64,000 nucleotides of DNA from Marinomonas posidonica_A (GCF_043643765.1 NZ_JBHZSP010000010.1:62001-126000); one strand, 5' to 3'. Counted from the stretch's first letter, positions 51,905-61,782 are shown. Notes: generated by a model not told the origin, from the letters alone. Numbers and translations are program-made.

Positions 51905-52585
51905 TTAAACGAGCAGCTCCGCCAAATCATCAATAATGGCATCCGCTCCTAGTCCTTTAAGGTCCACCCCTTGATGATAACCATAAGTTACTAGTGCCGA
52001 TTTAAAACCCGCATTCTGTGCGGCCTTAAAATCCGTAATGGAATCCCCTATCATCAAGCAACGTTCGGGTTGAGCCTCAATGGATTCGCTGCAATGTAAC
52101 AGTGGCAGAGCAGAAGGCTTCTTCTCATCTAGCGTATCGCCGCCAAGGAACCACGCAAATTCTTCCGTGATACCAAATTTATCCAGTATCGGTTTAATAA
52201 AGACACTGGGCTTATTCGTAATCAAAGCTACAGGCACACCATTGTGCTTAAAAGCTTTTAGAATCGCGACCACATTGGGATACAGTTTGGAATGATCCGT
52301 CAGGTGTTGATGGTAATGAATTAAAAACAAGCGATACGCGTCTTCGTGCTTATCTTGGCTTAACCCAGCCCAATCCAATGCTTGCTCAATTAACTTGGCT
52401 GCACCTAAGCCAACCCAAGCTCGAACTTGCTCTTCCCCCGCCAAGGGTGCCTGAAACTCTGATAAAAAAGCATCCACAGCAGCAGCGATATCCGGCACAC
52501 TATCCACTAATGTGCCATCCAAATCCAAACACACTAGATCCGGCCAACCTTCAAACCATTTCGAAAAATACTTGGGGGTTTTCAT
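51905..52585 (-). CDS. gph: Phosphoglycolate phosphatase
   Basis: Gph dephosphorylates 2-phosphoglycolate formed in DNA repair. It is a 226-residue HAD hydrolase with motif I DLDGTLVDS (nucleophile Asp21, acid Asp23), motif II TNKP, Lys in the EKKPSALPLLHC region and motif IV GDSITDFKAA. The start overlaps the rpe stop by one base (TAATG), so translation is coupled. rpe-gph is the conserved Pseudomonas-type pair that normally precedes trpE, which is not found here. Confidence 0.92.
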   Translation of the reverse strand: MKTPKYFSKWFEGWPDLVCLDLDGTLVDSVPDIAAAVDAFLSEFQAPLAGEEQVRAWVGLGAAKLIEQALDWAGLSQDKHEDAYRLFLIHYHQHLTDHSKLYPNVVAILKAFKHNGVPVALITNKPSVFIKPILDKFGITEEFAWFLGGDTLDEKKPSALPLLHCSESIEAQPERCLMIGDSITDFKAAQNAGFKSALVTYGYHQGVDLKGLGADAIIDDLAELLV

Positions 52586-53256
52586 TAACGAACACTCGCT
52601 AATTCGGCCCTCATAGCATCAATGACAGCCCGATAATCTGGCTTCCCAAAAATCGCTGATCCAGCCACAAAGGTATCCGCACCCGCCTCAGCAATCTCAG
52701 CGATATTTTTTTCACTGACACCACCATCCACTTCGAGACGAATATTACGACCACTGGCGTCAATTAACGCACGTGCTTCGCGAAGTTTATCCAAGGTCCC
52801 CGGAATAAAAGATTGACCACCAAAACCTGGGTTTACTGACATCAGCAACACCATATCTACCTTGTCTAAAACGTGCTTCAAATGGTGTAAAGGTGTTGCA
52901 GGATTAAAGACCAAACCGGATTTACAACCACCGTCCTTAATCATCTGTAAAGAACGATCAATGTGTTCACTGGCTTCTGGGTGAAAAGTTATATAGGAAG
53001 CGCCTGCTTCGATAAAATCTCCGATCATACGATCGACAGGTTTCACCATTAAATGCACATCAATGTCTGCCGTTACGCCATGTTTACGTAACGCTTTACA
53101 GACCATGGGCCCTATCGTTAAATTGGGAACGTAGTGATTATCCATGACGTCAAAGTGTATGATGTCGGCTCCCGCCTCCAACACATGATCGACTTCTTCC
53201 CCTAGACGGGCAAAGTCAGCAGAAAGAATTGAAGGGGCAATGATAAAATCATTCAT
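52585..53256 (-). CDS. rpe: Ribulose-phosphate 3-epimerase
   Basis: Rpe interconverts ribulose 5-phosphate and xylulose 5-phosphate in the pentose phosphate pathway. The ATG at 53256 follows GGAGA and gives 223 residues (E. coli 225). Active-site residues are visible as His34, Asp36 and Met38 (IIHFDVMDNHYVPN), His68 (DVHLMVKP), the catalytic-loop MSVNPGFGGQSF, and Asp in EVDGGV. It is coupled to gph and divergent from the DUF3530 gene. Confidence 0.95.
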   Translation of the reverse strand: MNDFIIAPSILSADFARLGEEVDHVLEAGADIIHFDVMDNHYVPNLTIGPMVCKALRKHGVTADIDVHLMVKPVDRMIGDFIEAGASYITFHPEASEHIDRSLQMIKDGGCKSGLVFNPATPLHHLKHVLDKVDMVLLMSVNPGFGGQSFIPGTLDKLREARALIDASGRNIRLEVDGGVSEKNIAEIAEAGADTFVAGSAIFGKPDYRAVIDAMRAELASVR

Positions 53257-53356
53257 ATCTGTCTCCAGCAGTGACACAATAAATGCAACTTGATAAAAAA
53301 CACCAAACGTCGAAGACGATATTTTAACAAGGCCATCGAAAGAAGTATTGAAAACA

Positions 53357-54295
53357 ATGCAGAAAATTCATCTCTTACTTAAGATTACATTGGTTGGCTG
53401 GCTACTTGGTTCTGCTGTCAACACACCAGCAGAAGAATCGTCATCAACCGACCCTGCGACACAAACGTACGTCACACCACAGCCGCAAGTAAGTCGAATC
53501 AACGCTCTAAAGTCCTCATTAGAGGGCGTTCAACTTGAACATCAAATACAAGTATTAGAAGCCGAAGGTGGTCCATTTCTATCCCTTTACAGAAAATCTC
53601 AGACCAGCTCAACCCAAGGCTGCGCCATTCTTTTGCATTCAGATAATGAACACCCAGATTGGCCGGAAGCCATTGCCCCCCTACGCGATAAACTAACAGA
53701 ATACAGTTGGTGCACACTGTCCATAGAAGTGCCTGATGTCACTAAACGTGGCCAAGCCATTAAGATAACCAGTACTGACTCAGCCTCAGAAAGCACGGAA
53801 GACAATGCGCTTAACCTAGCCAACCAAGCGGTTGTGTTTGCTCGAATTGAAGCGGCCATAGAGTTGGCCAAAACCGATGGGGTTAATGAGTTTGTCTTAA
53901 TTGGATATCGAACCGGCGCCAGCTATGCCTTAGCTTTTTCTGCACAAAACAAGTTAACCATCCAAGCCCTAGCGCTCATTGACATCCAAACACCTGCAGA
54001 CATGTCGAGCTATCAGATTGCACAACTGATTAGAGAGACGCCACAACCAATATTAGACTACTATTTAAGTCAGCCAAGTCGAAACCAACAATTTGCCCAG
54101 TGGCGACAACAAGCAGGCCGTCAGAGAGAAAACCCTCAAGGTCAATACATTCAGAAAGACGCCATTCCAGATCGTGTAACAGGGCAAGACAGTCAAGCGT
54201 TATTGGTTCAAAGAGTGCGCGGTTTTTTAAAGCAAAACACCAAACAAATTAGCCAACGTCGGCCACTGCCTCAAGTGAATAAAGGACTTTTTTAA
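53357..54295 (+). CDS. Secreted DUF3530 protein, alpha/beta-hydrolase-like
   Basis: A 312-residue protein with an N-terminal signal peptide (about 1-25, LLLKITLVGWLLGSAVNTPAE), so it is probably periplasmic. DUF3530-type features are GCAILLHSDNEHPDWPEAIAPLRDKL near 91-116 and an FVLIGYRTGASYALAF stretch near 190-205, where a hydrolase elbow would be. That elbow reads GYRTGA, without a canonical Gly-x-Ser-x-Gly, so catalysis is doubtful. It ends in a Gln/Arg-rich tail. The ATG at 53357 is chosen over a TTG at 53348. Function is unknown; it lies between rpe and djlA. Confidence 0.75.
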   Translation: MQKIHLLLKITLVGWLLGSAVNTPAEESSSTDPATQTYVTPQPQVSRINALKSSLEGVQLEHQIQVLEAEGGPFLSLYRKSQTSSTQGCAILLHSDNEHPDWPEAIAPLRDKLTEYSWCTLSIEVPDVTKRGQAIKITSTDSASESTEDNALNLANQAVVFARIEAAIELAKTDGVNEFVLIGYRTGASYALAFSAQNKLTIQALALIDIQTPADMSSYQIAQLIRETPQPILDYYLSQPSRNQQFAQWRQQAGRQRENPQGQYIQKDAIPDRVTGQDSQALLVQRVRGFLKQNTKQISQRRPLPQVNKGLF

Positions 54296-54308
54296 TTCCT
54301 TTATTCAC
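54275..54308. terminator. Hairpin at the end of the DUF3530 gene
   Basis: GTGAATAAAGGA (54275-54286) and TCCTTTATTCAC (54297-54308) form a perfect 12-bp stem with the stop codon in the loop, between convergent genes. No T-run follows it on either strand, so its termination strength is uncertain. Confidence 0.4.
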
Positions 54309-54320
54309 ACAGCAACCTCA

Positions 54321-55112
54321 CTACTTACGTGCGTTTTTAATTAATTCATAAGCCGATTGAATTTCCTGAGTGCGTTCCTTTGCCAACTCAATCATTTCAT
54401 CTGGTAAACCTTGAGAACTCAGTTTATCCGGATGATTTTTACTCATTAGGCGACGATACGCTTTTTTAATATCGGCATCGGACATGTCCGGCGTCACTCC
54501 CAAAGCGTCATAGGCTGACTTCAATAAGTCTTTAGACCCCATATTGTTATTGGAAGATTGATAGCCCTGTCTAAAGTGCGCTTGTTGCTTCACTTGAATG
54601 TGTAGCGCCTCAAACTCTGCCACCGTGATGCCTAAGTTGGCACACACTTGAGAAACAAAGGACTTCTCTTCAATACTAAAATGGCCATCTGCATACGCAG
54701 ACACCAGCAAAACTTCTAATAAAGTTCGGGTTAAATCCCCAGGGCCAACGATGTTTTTAAAATGATTCAGTTCGGCGACCAAATCAAAATTCGCTGACTT
54801 GCCCTCATTAAACAGTCGTTTAGCTTGTTCTTGCGCTTCCGGAGACAAACGCAATCGCTGCATAACAGACTGAGCCAGCTGAATTTCTTCCTCGGAAACT
54901 TGTCCATCCGACTTTGCCAAACGCCCCATCAATAAAAACAAAGTTCGGAAGAAGGTTTCCTGCTGAAGGCGTATATTACCTCGCTTTGCTTGATTAAACG
55001 CTCCACCTTTTTGAGCCCTGTCTAACAGGCTACCAACAATATACCCCAATATCGCACCAAGGAAATTTGACATTAAAACATAGCCCAAAATGGCGCACAC
55101 AATTTTCCACAT
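54321..55112 (-). CDS. djlA: Membrane-anchored co-chaperone DjlA
   Basis: DjlA is an inner-membrane DnaJ-like co-chaperone that stimulates DnaK. It has 263 residues from the ATG at 55112 (GGAGAAA upstream). An N-terminal glycine-containing membrane helix (about 5-28) precedes a TerB-like domain (about 55-170; KSDGQVSEEEIQLA, YADGHFSIEEKSFV). A short linker leads to a J domain (about 200-263) with the HPD motif in KNHPDKL. It is divergent from lptD, as in other gammaproteobacteria. Confidence 0.93.
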   Translation of the reverse strand: MWKIVCAILGYVLMSNFLGAILGYIVGSLLDRAQKGGAFNQAKRGNIRLQQETFFRTLFLLMGRLAKSDGQVSEEEIQLAQSVMQRLRLSPEAQEQAKRLFNEGKSANFDLVAELNHFKNIVGPGDLTRTLLEVLLVSAYADGHFSIEEKSFVSQVCANLGITVAEFEALHIQVKQQAHFRQGYQSSNNNMGSKDLLKSAYDALGVTPDMSDADIKKAYRRLMSKNHPDKLSSQGLPDEMIELAKERTQEIQSAYELIKNARK

Positions 55113-55240
55113 AAAGATATTTCTCCAGAATCGGTAGCCCCTATGGGCCTGCATAGATTATCATTTGTCTTATTACGTGGAGCCTCAATTGGCAGCCTCC
55201 GATTTCGGACAACAATTATTGGTAAATAAGTATACCCTGC

Positions 55241-57496
55241 ATGGTTAAGCATTTACGCAACTACGCCCTATTTTTTCAAGGTCTTTTCATATTGCCACTT
55301 GCTCACGGGCAAGTAGATCAATGGGATTGGGCTCCTCGAGAATCCCTGACCACTGAACAACGAGCTCAGTTAGGTCGCTATTGCCAAGGCCAATACATTA
55401 ATCAATGGCAAGCCAGCCAGAGTAACAACACGCAACTACAAGCCGATCTAATTACCCGAGATCAAACCGGCGTTATTCATCTGCAAGGCAATGCTAACAT
55501 TATTCAGCCCGACTCTCAGTTATCTGCAAACAGCATTCAAGGCATTCCAAACGACTATTACCAAGCTTCGGGCGATGTCACCCTAAGAACCGATAATGAA
55601 CTCATTCGAAGCACAAACAGCTACCTATCCAATAACGGCAGCGCCGCCACAGAATTTGAAAACGCCCTATTTTTGAGTCATAACAGCAAAGCACGGGGTA
55701 AAGCTAAATCGTTAACACAAGAAAAAAATGGTGTGGTCTTTATTGAGGAAGGTTTCTTTACTACTTGTGAACCGAACCAAGAAAGTTGGAGCTTATATGG
55801 TACCAGCATTGAGCTTAACCCGACGTCAGGCTTCGGGACCGCCAAGCACGTTCAAGTTCGCATTGCAGGCATTCCGATTTTCTACTCGCCCTGGTTGCGC
55901 TTTCCGATTGATGACAGACGCCAAAGTGGTTTTTTATTCCCCAGTTTTGGCTATTCAGGCAACGATGGTTTAAGTTTCTCTGCACCTTTTTACTGGAACA
56001 TGGCAGCCAACTATGATGCCACCTTTACTCCACAATACATTCAAGAAAAAGGCGAAGGTATTGATGTTGAGTTTCGTCATCTGAGTTCATTCGGCGAAAC
56101 GACCTATGAGCAGTCCTATTTCTCGGATCAAGATGAAGGGGATCAGATATTACTCAAGCTAACCTCTCATCAGCGCTTTAATCAATATCTGCAATCCGGT
56201 TTTACCTATGAAGCCAACCCCACAGAAAACGAATTTCCTGAAGCTAACAGCACATCTATTGGCGAAAAAGACCATTACCAACAAAGTGCTTATGTGTCTT
56301 TAAACAGTGGAAACTTCTTCAACAAGTTAACCTATTTAACTTACCAGACCCCAGATAGTTCGGACGACGAACCTTTTGAATGGCTGCCTCGTGTAGAAAG
56401 TTCTTATTCGATTGCAAACACGTATTTAAAGTACAACTTAGCAGTACAATATACGGATTTTTATGACCCAGCCGAAGACGATTTCGACGGCGAGCGCTTA
56501 GTTGTCAATCAAGATACATCCCTCGATTTTGGTAACGACTGGTTGACCCTAACGCCAGGTATATTGACTCAATACCGAGACTACCAATTACACGACTACA
56601 GTAGCGACACAGATTCCGAAGCGTCGCTTGGCCACATCACAACTTACTTGGACACAGGGTTAGCATTTGAACGCCGTTTTACCAACGAAAATGGCACGTG
56701 GCGTCAAACCTTATCACCAAGATTAAACTACTTACATTCTCCCTACGAAAACCAAACAAACATTCCTGATTTTGATGCCAGCGAATCTACTTTGACTTAC
56801 TCTAGCGCCTTTAGTCACGAGCGCTTTAATGGCAACGACAGGGTCGGTGACACAGAACAAGTCAGTTTTGGGTTAGAAAGTCGTCTATATGATGAAAATA
56901 ATAATGAAAAGTGGTCTTTAAAAGCTGGTCAGGTCTTCTACTTAGACGATCGATATGTTGATATTAGTGGTACGACCAGTGACAGCAGTCCAGTTGACGA
57001 TAGCGAACACAGTGATCTATTAACCTCTGCCAGCTATTATGGTTCTGACTTTAGCCTCACCGCCAACCTGAATTACGACCCTGACGAAGATAACATTAAT
57101 CTTGCCCAACTGGTGGCAAGTTTAACACCGGCAGATCGGGTCAAAGTGAATTTAAGTTATTTATATTCAATTAATAATTCAGACTCGGATGATAATACAA
57201 AGCAAGCCAGTTTTGGTACCGTATTTCCAATCAACCAAAATTGGTCTGCGTTCGCTCAGTACAGCTACGACTTCATGGATGACGAAGCAACCAAACAGGT
57301 ATCAGGCATTGGTTATGAGAACTGCTGCATTAAGGTCTCTCTGAGCTATCAAGACTGGATTGACGATGACAATGACGCCGACCGAGGCATCTTCTTACAA
57401 TTTATTTTACGTAGTTTAAGCACCGCTGGACGTAGCAACAGTAACGCCAAAAGCATTGCAGACACCTACTGGAACCAAGGAAAAACCGGATATTAA
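55241..57496 (+). CDS. lptD: LPS-assembly outer-membrane protein LptD
   Basis: LptD forms the outer-membrane beta-barrel that, with LptE, inserts lipopolysaccharide into the outer leaflet. It has 751 residues: signal peptide (about 1-23), an OstA/LptA-like beta-jellyroll (about 60-165) and a barrel from about 215. The four cysteines of the disulfide network are present: Cys48, Cys176 and the adjacent Cys695-Cys696 (ENCC). PWLRFPIDDRRQSGFLFP is the conserved barrel entry. surA follows after 2 nt, linking the barrel to its periplasmic chaperone. Confidence 0.95.
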   Translation: MVKHLRNYALFFQGLFILPLAHGQVDQWDWAPRESLTTEQRAQLGRYCQGQYINQWQASQSNNTQLQADLITRDQTGVIHLQGNANIIQPDSQLSANSIQGIPNDYYQASGDVTLRTDNELIRSTNSYLSNNGSAATEFENALFLSHNSKARGKAKSLTQEKNGVVFIEEGFFTTCEPNQESWSLYGTSIELNPTSGFGTAKHVQVRIAGIPIFYSPWLRFPIDDRRQSGFLFPSFGYSGNDGLSFSAPFYWNMAANYDATFTPQYIQEKGEGIDVEFRHLSSFGETTYEQSYFSDQDEGDQILLKLTSHQRFNQYLQSGFTYEANPTENEFPEANSTSIGEKDHYQQSAYVSLNSGNFFNKLTYLTYQTPDSSDDEPFEWLPRVESSYSIANTYLKYNLAVQYTDFYDPAEDDFDGERLVVNQDTSLDFGNDWLTLTPGILTQYRDYQLHDYSSDTDSEASLGHITTYLDTGLAFERRFTNENGTWRQTLSPRLNYLHSPYENQTNIPDFDASESTLTYSSAFSHERFNGNDRVGDTEQVSFGLESRLYDENNNEKWSLKAGQVFYLDDRYVDISGTTSDSSPVDDSEHSDLLTSASYYGSDFSLTANLNYDPDEDNINLAQLVASLTPADRVKVNLSYLYSINNSDSDDNTKQASFGTVFPINQNWSAFAQYSYDFMDDEATKQVSGIGYENCCIKVSLSYQDWIDDDNDADRGIFLQFILRSLSTAGRSNSNAKSIADTYWNQGKTGY

Positions 57497-57498
57497 TC

Positions 57499-58749
57499 AT
57501 GAAGTTATTCTCTTTTTTCGTCCTAATACTAACATTTTCTAGTTTACAATCAGTGCAGGCCGACACCAGCAAAATTGATGGCATCGCCGCCATCATTGAT
57601 TCCACCCCCATCCTTGAAAGCGACATTCAAAACCGTTTTCAAATTGTCAAAGACAGAGTGCCTGGCGGCATAATGACAGACAACATTCATCGCCAAATAC
57701 TCACTCAATTAGTCGATGAAACCCTACAAGCTAACTATGCCGAAAAAATTGGTATGAGAGCGTCCAGCTCCGATGTAGATAAGGCTATTTTAGGCGTCGC
57801 AAAGAATATGAACCTTGATCTACAAGGTTTAAAGACGGTATTAGCGAGCAAAGGGATCAACTACAGTCGCTACCGTAAACAAATTGAACATGAAATCCTA
57901 ATCAACAACATTAAACGTGAAATCATTAAGCGTCGTATCGTCATTTCGGAACAAGAAATTGATGATTACATGAGCTCAGAAACCAGCATCACCAAAGACA
58001 AGGACCAAGTTCATCTACGTCACATTTTGATTAGAGCTAGTAATCCAGAAGAAGCGAAAGCGGAAATCAACACGATCACTCAGCAAATTCAAAATGAAAA
58101 CGATTTTATCCAACAAGCCGTGGCAAAATCAGCGGGGCAGTTTGCCATAGAAGGTGGCGACCTTGGATGGCGCCCGATGAACCAGTTACCACCTTTGTTT
58201 GTCAGAGCACTTGATACAGAACAAGGCCCTCTTGTCGGTCCACTACAAAGTAATGCGGGTTACCATTTACTTTGGGTTATCGACAAACGCTCTGCTTCTG
58301 TGACACTACAGCAACAAACTAAAACTCGCCATATTCTAGTACGACCCAATGAAATTCGAGACATGGCGCAAACTCAAGCCTTTGCAGATGAACTCTATAA
58401 TAAGCTTCAAAATGGCGCTGACTTCGCAGAATTAGCTAAAGAATACAGTGAAGACCAAGGCTCAACACTGCAAGGTGGTGATCTTGGCTGGGTCACCCCT
58501 GGCACTATGGTGCCAGCCTTTGAAGACATGATGAATGAAACAACGGTTGGCCAGGTCAGCAAACCTTTCCGTACACAGTTTGGCTGGCATATCTTACAGG
58601 TAGAAGGTCGCCGTGAAGCCGACATCAGTGATCAAGTCAAGCGTAGTAATGCCAAACAAGCCCTAACCTCGCAAAAGCAAGACATCGTATTGGGCAATTG
58701 GTTAGACGAATTGCGTGCTGACGCCTTTATTGACATCAAAGATAAGTAA
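57499..58749 (+). CDS. surA: Periplasmic peptidyl-prolyl isomerase/chaperone SurA
   Basis: SurA escorts unfolded outer-membrane proteins such as LptD. It has 416 residues with a signal peptide ending QA at about 21. The N-terminal chaperone domain (about 24-165, IAAIIDSTPILESDIQNR) is followed by two parvulin domains, starting near HLRHILIRAS (about 173) and TRHILVRP (about 275). Both keep GGDLGW, and a C-terminal helix completes the chaperone module. It lies 2 nt after lptD and 6 nt before pdxA. Confidence 0.95.
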   Translation: MKLFSFFVLILTFSSLQSVQADTSKIDGIAAIIDSTPILESDIQNRFQIVKDRVPGGIMTDNIHRQILTQLVDETLQANYAEKIGMRASSSDVDKAILGVAKNMNLDLQGLKTVLASKGINYSRYRKQIEHEILINNIKREIIKRRIVISEQEIDDYMSSETSITKDKDQVHLRHILIRASNPEEAKAEINTITQQIQNENDFIQQAVAKSAGQFAIEGGDLGWRPMNQLPPLFVRALDTEQGPLVGPLQSNAGYHLLWVIDKRSASVTLQQQTKTRHILVRPNEIRDMAQTQAFADELYNKLQNGADFAELAKEYSEDQGSTLQGGDLGWVTPGTMVPAFEDMMNETTVGQVSKPFRTQFGWHILQVEGRREADISDQVKRSNAKQALTSQKQDIVLGNWLDELRADAFIDIKDK

Positions 58750-58755
58750 CACCTT

Positions 58756-59775
58756 ATGAATCAAGCATCACCTGACACACTTCCAATCATCGCGATCACT
58801 TCAGGTGAACCGGCTGGCATCGGGCCAGACATTATTCTCAGCGCACTAAATGAGTCGTCTTTTGCGGCTCGTTTAGTGGTTCTAGGGGATGTCGATTTAC
58901 TGCGCTCAAGAGCAAAAACCCTCAACCTCAAACTTGACATTGAAACGCTTGCCGCCCATGCTAAGCCGCCAGCCCATCAAGCAGGGAGAATAAGCTTAAT
59001 GCACATCCCTATGGCGGAAATAGCACAACCTGGGCAACTCAATATAGCCAACGCACCTTATGTACTAGAAACGTTAAAACAAGCTGGAGAAGGCTGTTTA
59101 TCTGGGCAATTTGATGCCATTGTCACCCCTCCTGTGCATAAAGGTATTCTCTGTCAAACAGGCACGCACTTCTCTGGACATACTGAATTCTTTCAAGCCC
59201 AATGCCATTCACCTCACGTGGTAATGATGTTGGCAAGTGAGGCGATGAAAGTCGCTCTGGTGACGACTCATCTCCCCTTAAAAGACGTGTCTGAGGCGAT
59301 CACTGAAGAAGCACTCCGCAAGGTAACACTGGCACTGCATCGAGATTTACAAACAAAATTTGGTATCGAGCAGCCTCGAATTTTAGTGTGTGGATTAAAC
59401 CCTCATGCAGGCGAAGATGGCCATCTTGGCAGAGAAGAAATAGAGACCATTACCCCTACACTCGATAAATTACGTTCTGAGGGGCTGGATCTCATTGGTC
59501 CGCTTCCTGCTGACACCCTATTTACACCAAAGTATTTAGAGAATGCAGACTGCGCCCTTGCCATGTATCACGATCAGGGCTTACCTGTGTTAAAATACTC
59601 TGGATTTGGTAATGCTGTGAATATTACATTGGGCTTACCCATCATTCGTACGTCCGTGGATCACGGCACAGCAATGGATTTAGCCGGCACAGGCAACGCC
59701 AACCATGGCAGCCTAAACGTCGCCATTAAACACGCCATAAATATGGCCAATAACGCGAAAAAGTTTTCTCAATGA
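58756..59775 (+). CDS. pdxA: 4-hydroxythreonine-4-phosphate dehydrogenase
   Basis: PdxA oxidises 4-phosphohydroxy-L-threonine in pyridoxal phosphate synthesis. It has 339 residues. Motifs include ITSGEPAGIGPDII (14-27), VTPPVHKG, the metal ligand region FSGHTEFF, GLNPHAGEDGHLG and AMYHDQGLPVLK, with TSVDHGTAMDLAG near the end. The stop overlaps the rsmA start as ATGA, giving translational coupling as in E. coli. Confidence 0.95.
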   Translation: MNQASPDTLPIIAITSGEPAGIGPDIILSALNESSFAARLVVLGDVDLLRSRAKTLNLKLDIETLAAHAKPPAHQAGRISLMHIPMAEIAQPGQLNIANAPYVLETLKQAGEGCLSGQFDAIVTPPVHKGILCQTGTHFSGHTEFFQAQCHSPHVVMMLASEAMKVALVTTHLPLKDVSEAITEEALRKVTLALHRDLQTKFGIEQPRILVCGLNPHAGEDGHLGREEIETITPTLDKLRSEGLDLIGPLPADTLFTPKYLENADCALAMYHDQGLPVLKYSGFGNAVNITLGLPIIRTSVDHGTAMDLAGTGNANHGSLNVAIKHAINMANNAKKFSQ

Positions 59776-60572
59776 GCAAAGTACAACCCCATAAGGCTAG
59801 AAAAAGATTTGGCCAGAATTTCCTTCACGATCATGGTGTAATTCGTCGTATCGTTGCCTGTATCGCCCCGAAAAAAGGCCAACGTATCGTTGAAATCGGC
59901 CCAGGTAAGGGGGCCTTAACTGAAGGTATTATCAGTGTCACTGAGCGTATGGATGTTGTCGAACTTGACCGCGATTTGATCCCGATCCTGAAAGTCAATT
60001 TGTTCCGTTATCCTGAACTTACCGTGCACGAAGCGGACGCAATGAAATTTGATTTCAGCTCGCTGGTGCAAGATAACGAAACCATCCGTGTTGTCGGCAA
60101 CTTGCCGTATAACATTTCTACCCCTTTAATTTTCCATCTGCTCAGCCAAGCCAGCAGCATTACCGACATGCATTTTATGCTGCAAAAAGAAGTGGTGGAT
60201 CGTTTAGCCTCTCGCCCTGGCGATAACTTATATGGTCGACTCAGTGTTATGGCACAGTATTATTGTGCCGTCGATTCTCTTTTCGTCGTTGGCCCTGAAT
60301 CGTTTGACCCAGCGCCTAAAGTCGATTCTGCCATTGTGCGTATGACACCTTATAAAACGCTACCTTACTCAACGGCCGACGTGAAAAAATTAGAAGACGT
60401 GGTGCGCATTGGCTTCCAACAACGCCGTAAAACATTGCGCAACAACTACAAGGGTGTATTAGATCAAGAGGACTTTGCACACTTAGGCATTGATCCAAGC
60501 TTGCGTCCTGAACGCTTAGATGTGAAAGAGTTTGTCGCCATCACCAACTACCTTCTTGAGAAGGAAAGTTAA
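59772..60572 (+). CDS. rsmA: 16S rRNA (adenine1518-N6/adenine1519-N6)-dimethyltransferase
   Basis: RsmA (KsgA) dimethylates two adenines in the 3' terminal helix of 16S rRNA late in 30S assembly. It has 266 residues. N-terminal KRFGQNFLHD (11-20), the SAM loop EIGPGKGALT, EADAMKFDF and the catalytic NLPYNIS are present. The C-terminal RKTLRNNYKG contacts rRNA. It overlaps pdxA by 4 nt, and apaG starts directly after its stop. Confidence 0.96.
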   Translation: MSKVQPHKARKRFGQNFLHDHGVIRRIVACIAPKKGQRIVEIGPGKGALTEGIISVTERMDVVELDRDLIPILKVNLFRYPELTVHEADAMKFDFSSLVQDNETIRVVGNLPYNISTPLIFHLLSQASSITDMHFMLQKEVVDRLASRPGDNLYGRLSVMAQYYCAVDSLFVVGPESFDPAPKVDSAIVRMTPYKTLPYSTADVKKLEDVVRIGFQQRRKTLRNNYKGVLDQEDFAHLGIDPSLRPERLDVKEFVAITNYLLEKES

Positions 60573-60947
60573 ATGGAAAAATACGATATCGTGGTGGATG
60601 TTAGAACCGAATATCTGGCCAGACAATCCACACCGGATGAGTCTCGTTATGTCTTCGCTTACCACATCACGATCACAAATTGCGGCACTCATGCGGCCAA
60701 ACTGCAAACTCGTCACTGGGTTATTACCAACGGTGATGAGCAAGTACAGGAAGTCAAAGGCAGTGGTGTCATAGGTGAATACCCTCATTTGCAACCTGGG
60801 GAATCATACCAATACACCAGTGGCACTGTGATTGAAACGGTCGTCGGCGTCATGCATGGCAGCTATCAATTTATCGCAGACGATGGCACCGAATTTACCG
60901 CACCAATACGACCATTTACCCTATCTGTCCCAAATAAAGTGCACTGA
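60573..60947 (+). CDS. apaG: ApaG (CorD) domain protein
   Basis: A 124-residue single-domain Ig-like protein of the ApaG family, of uncertain biochemical role and associated with divalent cation resistance in enterobacteria. Conserved features are YVFAYHITITN near 29-39, LQTRHWVITNGDEQVQEVKGSGVIGEYPHLQPGESYQYTSG in the core, and GSYQF near 95. It fits exactly between rsmA (0 nt) and apaH (7 nt), the order seen across gammaproteobacteria. Confidence 0.94.
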   Translation: MEKYDIVVDVRTEYLARQSTPDESRYVFAYHITITNCGTHAAKLQTRHWVITNGDEQVQEVKGSGVIGEYPHLQPGESYQYTSGTVIETVVGVMHGSYQFIADDGTEFTAPIRPFTLSVPNKVH

Positions 60948-60954
60948 GGAGATT

Positions 60955-61782
60955 ATGGCAACCTATGTTATCGGCGATTTACAAGGCTGTTTAGAACCAC
61001 TGGAGAGATTACTCAAACACATCCAGTATCAGCCAGAACACGATCAACTTTGGTTTGCAGGCGACTTGATCAATCGTGGTCCAGAATCCTTAGACACCTT
61101 GCGCTTCATTAAATCCCTTGGGGAGAAAACTAAGGTCGTATTAGGCAATCATGACCTACACTTGCTCGCCGTATCTTATGGTCATGGCACTCTCAAAAAA
61201 GGTGACACGTTAACAGATATTTTGATGGCGAGTGATCGTGACGATTTAATGGATTGGTTAAGACATCAACCTCTTTGCCATTATGACGCAGAGCTCAATG
61301 TCGTTATGACCCATGCGGGGATTCCACCTTGCTGGACATTAGAGCAAACGCTCACACTCGCAAAAGAAGTAGAAGACAAGCTGCAATCAGACACAGTTGA
61401 TGAATATTTTTCAGCCATGTATGGTAATAGCCCGAGTAAGTGGCGGGATGATTTAGTCGGTTTAGACCGACTCAGAGTCATCACAAACTACTTAACTCGC
61501 ATGAGATTTTGCAACCAAAACAGCAAATTAGACTTAAAATCAAAAGAAGGCATTAATACAGCGACCAAAGGGTTTGCCCCTTGGTTCAGTTACCCAATTC
61601 AAGTTCCCGAAGGCTGTCACATTGTCTTTGGACATTGGGCTGCCCTAGAAGGCAAAACCCAACTTAAGCATATACATGCACTTGATACAGGATGTGTTTG
61701 GGGAGGCAGCTTAACTGCCTTACGACTGGAAGACAAAGAACGTTTTAGTATGCCTTGTACAATCAATCGGAAAACTCCATGA
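60955..61782 (+). CDS. apaH: Symmetrical bis(5'-nucleosyl)-tetraphosphatase
   Basis: ApaH hydrolyses Ap4A to two ADP and also removes Np4 caps from RNA. The ATG at 60955 follows GAGGAG and gives 275 residues; upstream in-frame codons belong to apaG sequence. Metallophosphatase motifs are GDLQGC (7-12), FAGDLINRGPES, VLGNHDLHLLA and THAGIPP, and a later FGHWA. Its stop overlaps glpE as ATGA. Confidence 0.95.
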   Translation: MATYVIGDLQGCLEPLERLLKHIQYQPEHDQLWFAGDLINRGPESLDTLRFIKSLGEKTKVVLGNHDLHLLAVSYGHGTLKKGDTLTDILMASDRDDLMDWLRHQPLCHYDAELNVVMTHAGIPPCWTLEQTLTLAKEVEDKLQSDTVDEYFSAMYGNSPSKWRDDLVGLDRLRVITNYLTRMRFCNQNSKLDLKSKEGINTATKGFAPWFSYPIQVPEGCHIVFGHWAALEGKTQLKHIHALDTGCVWGGSLTALRLEDKERFSMPCTINRKTP

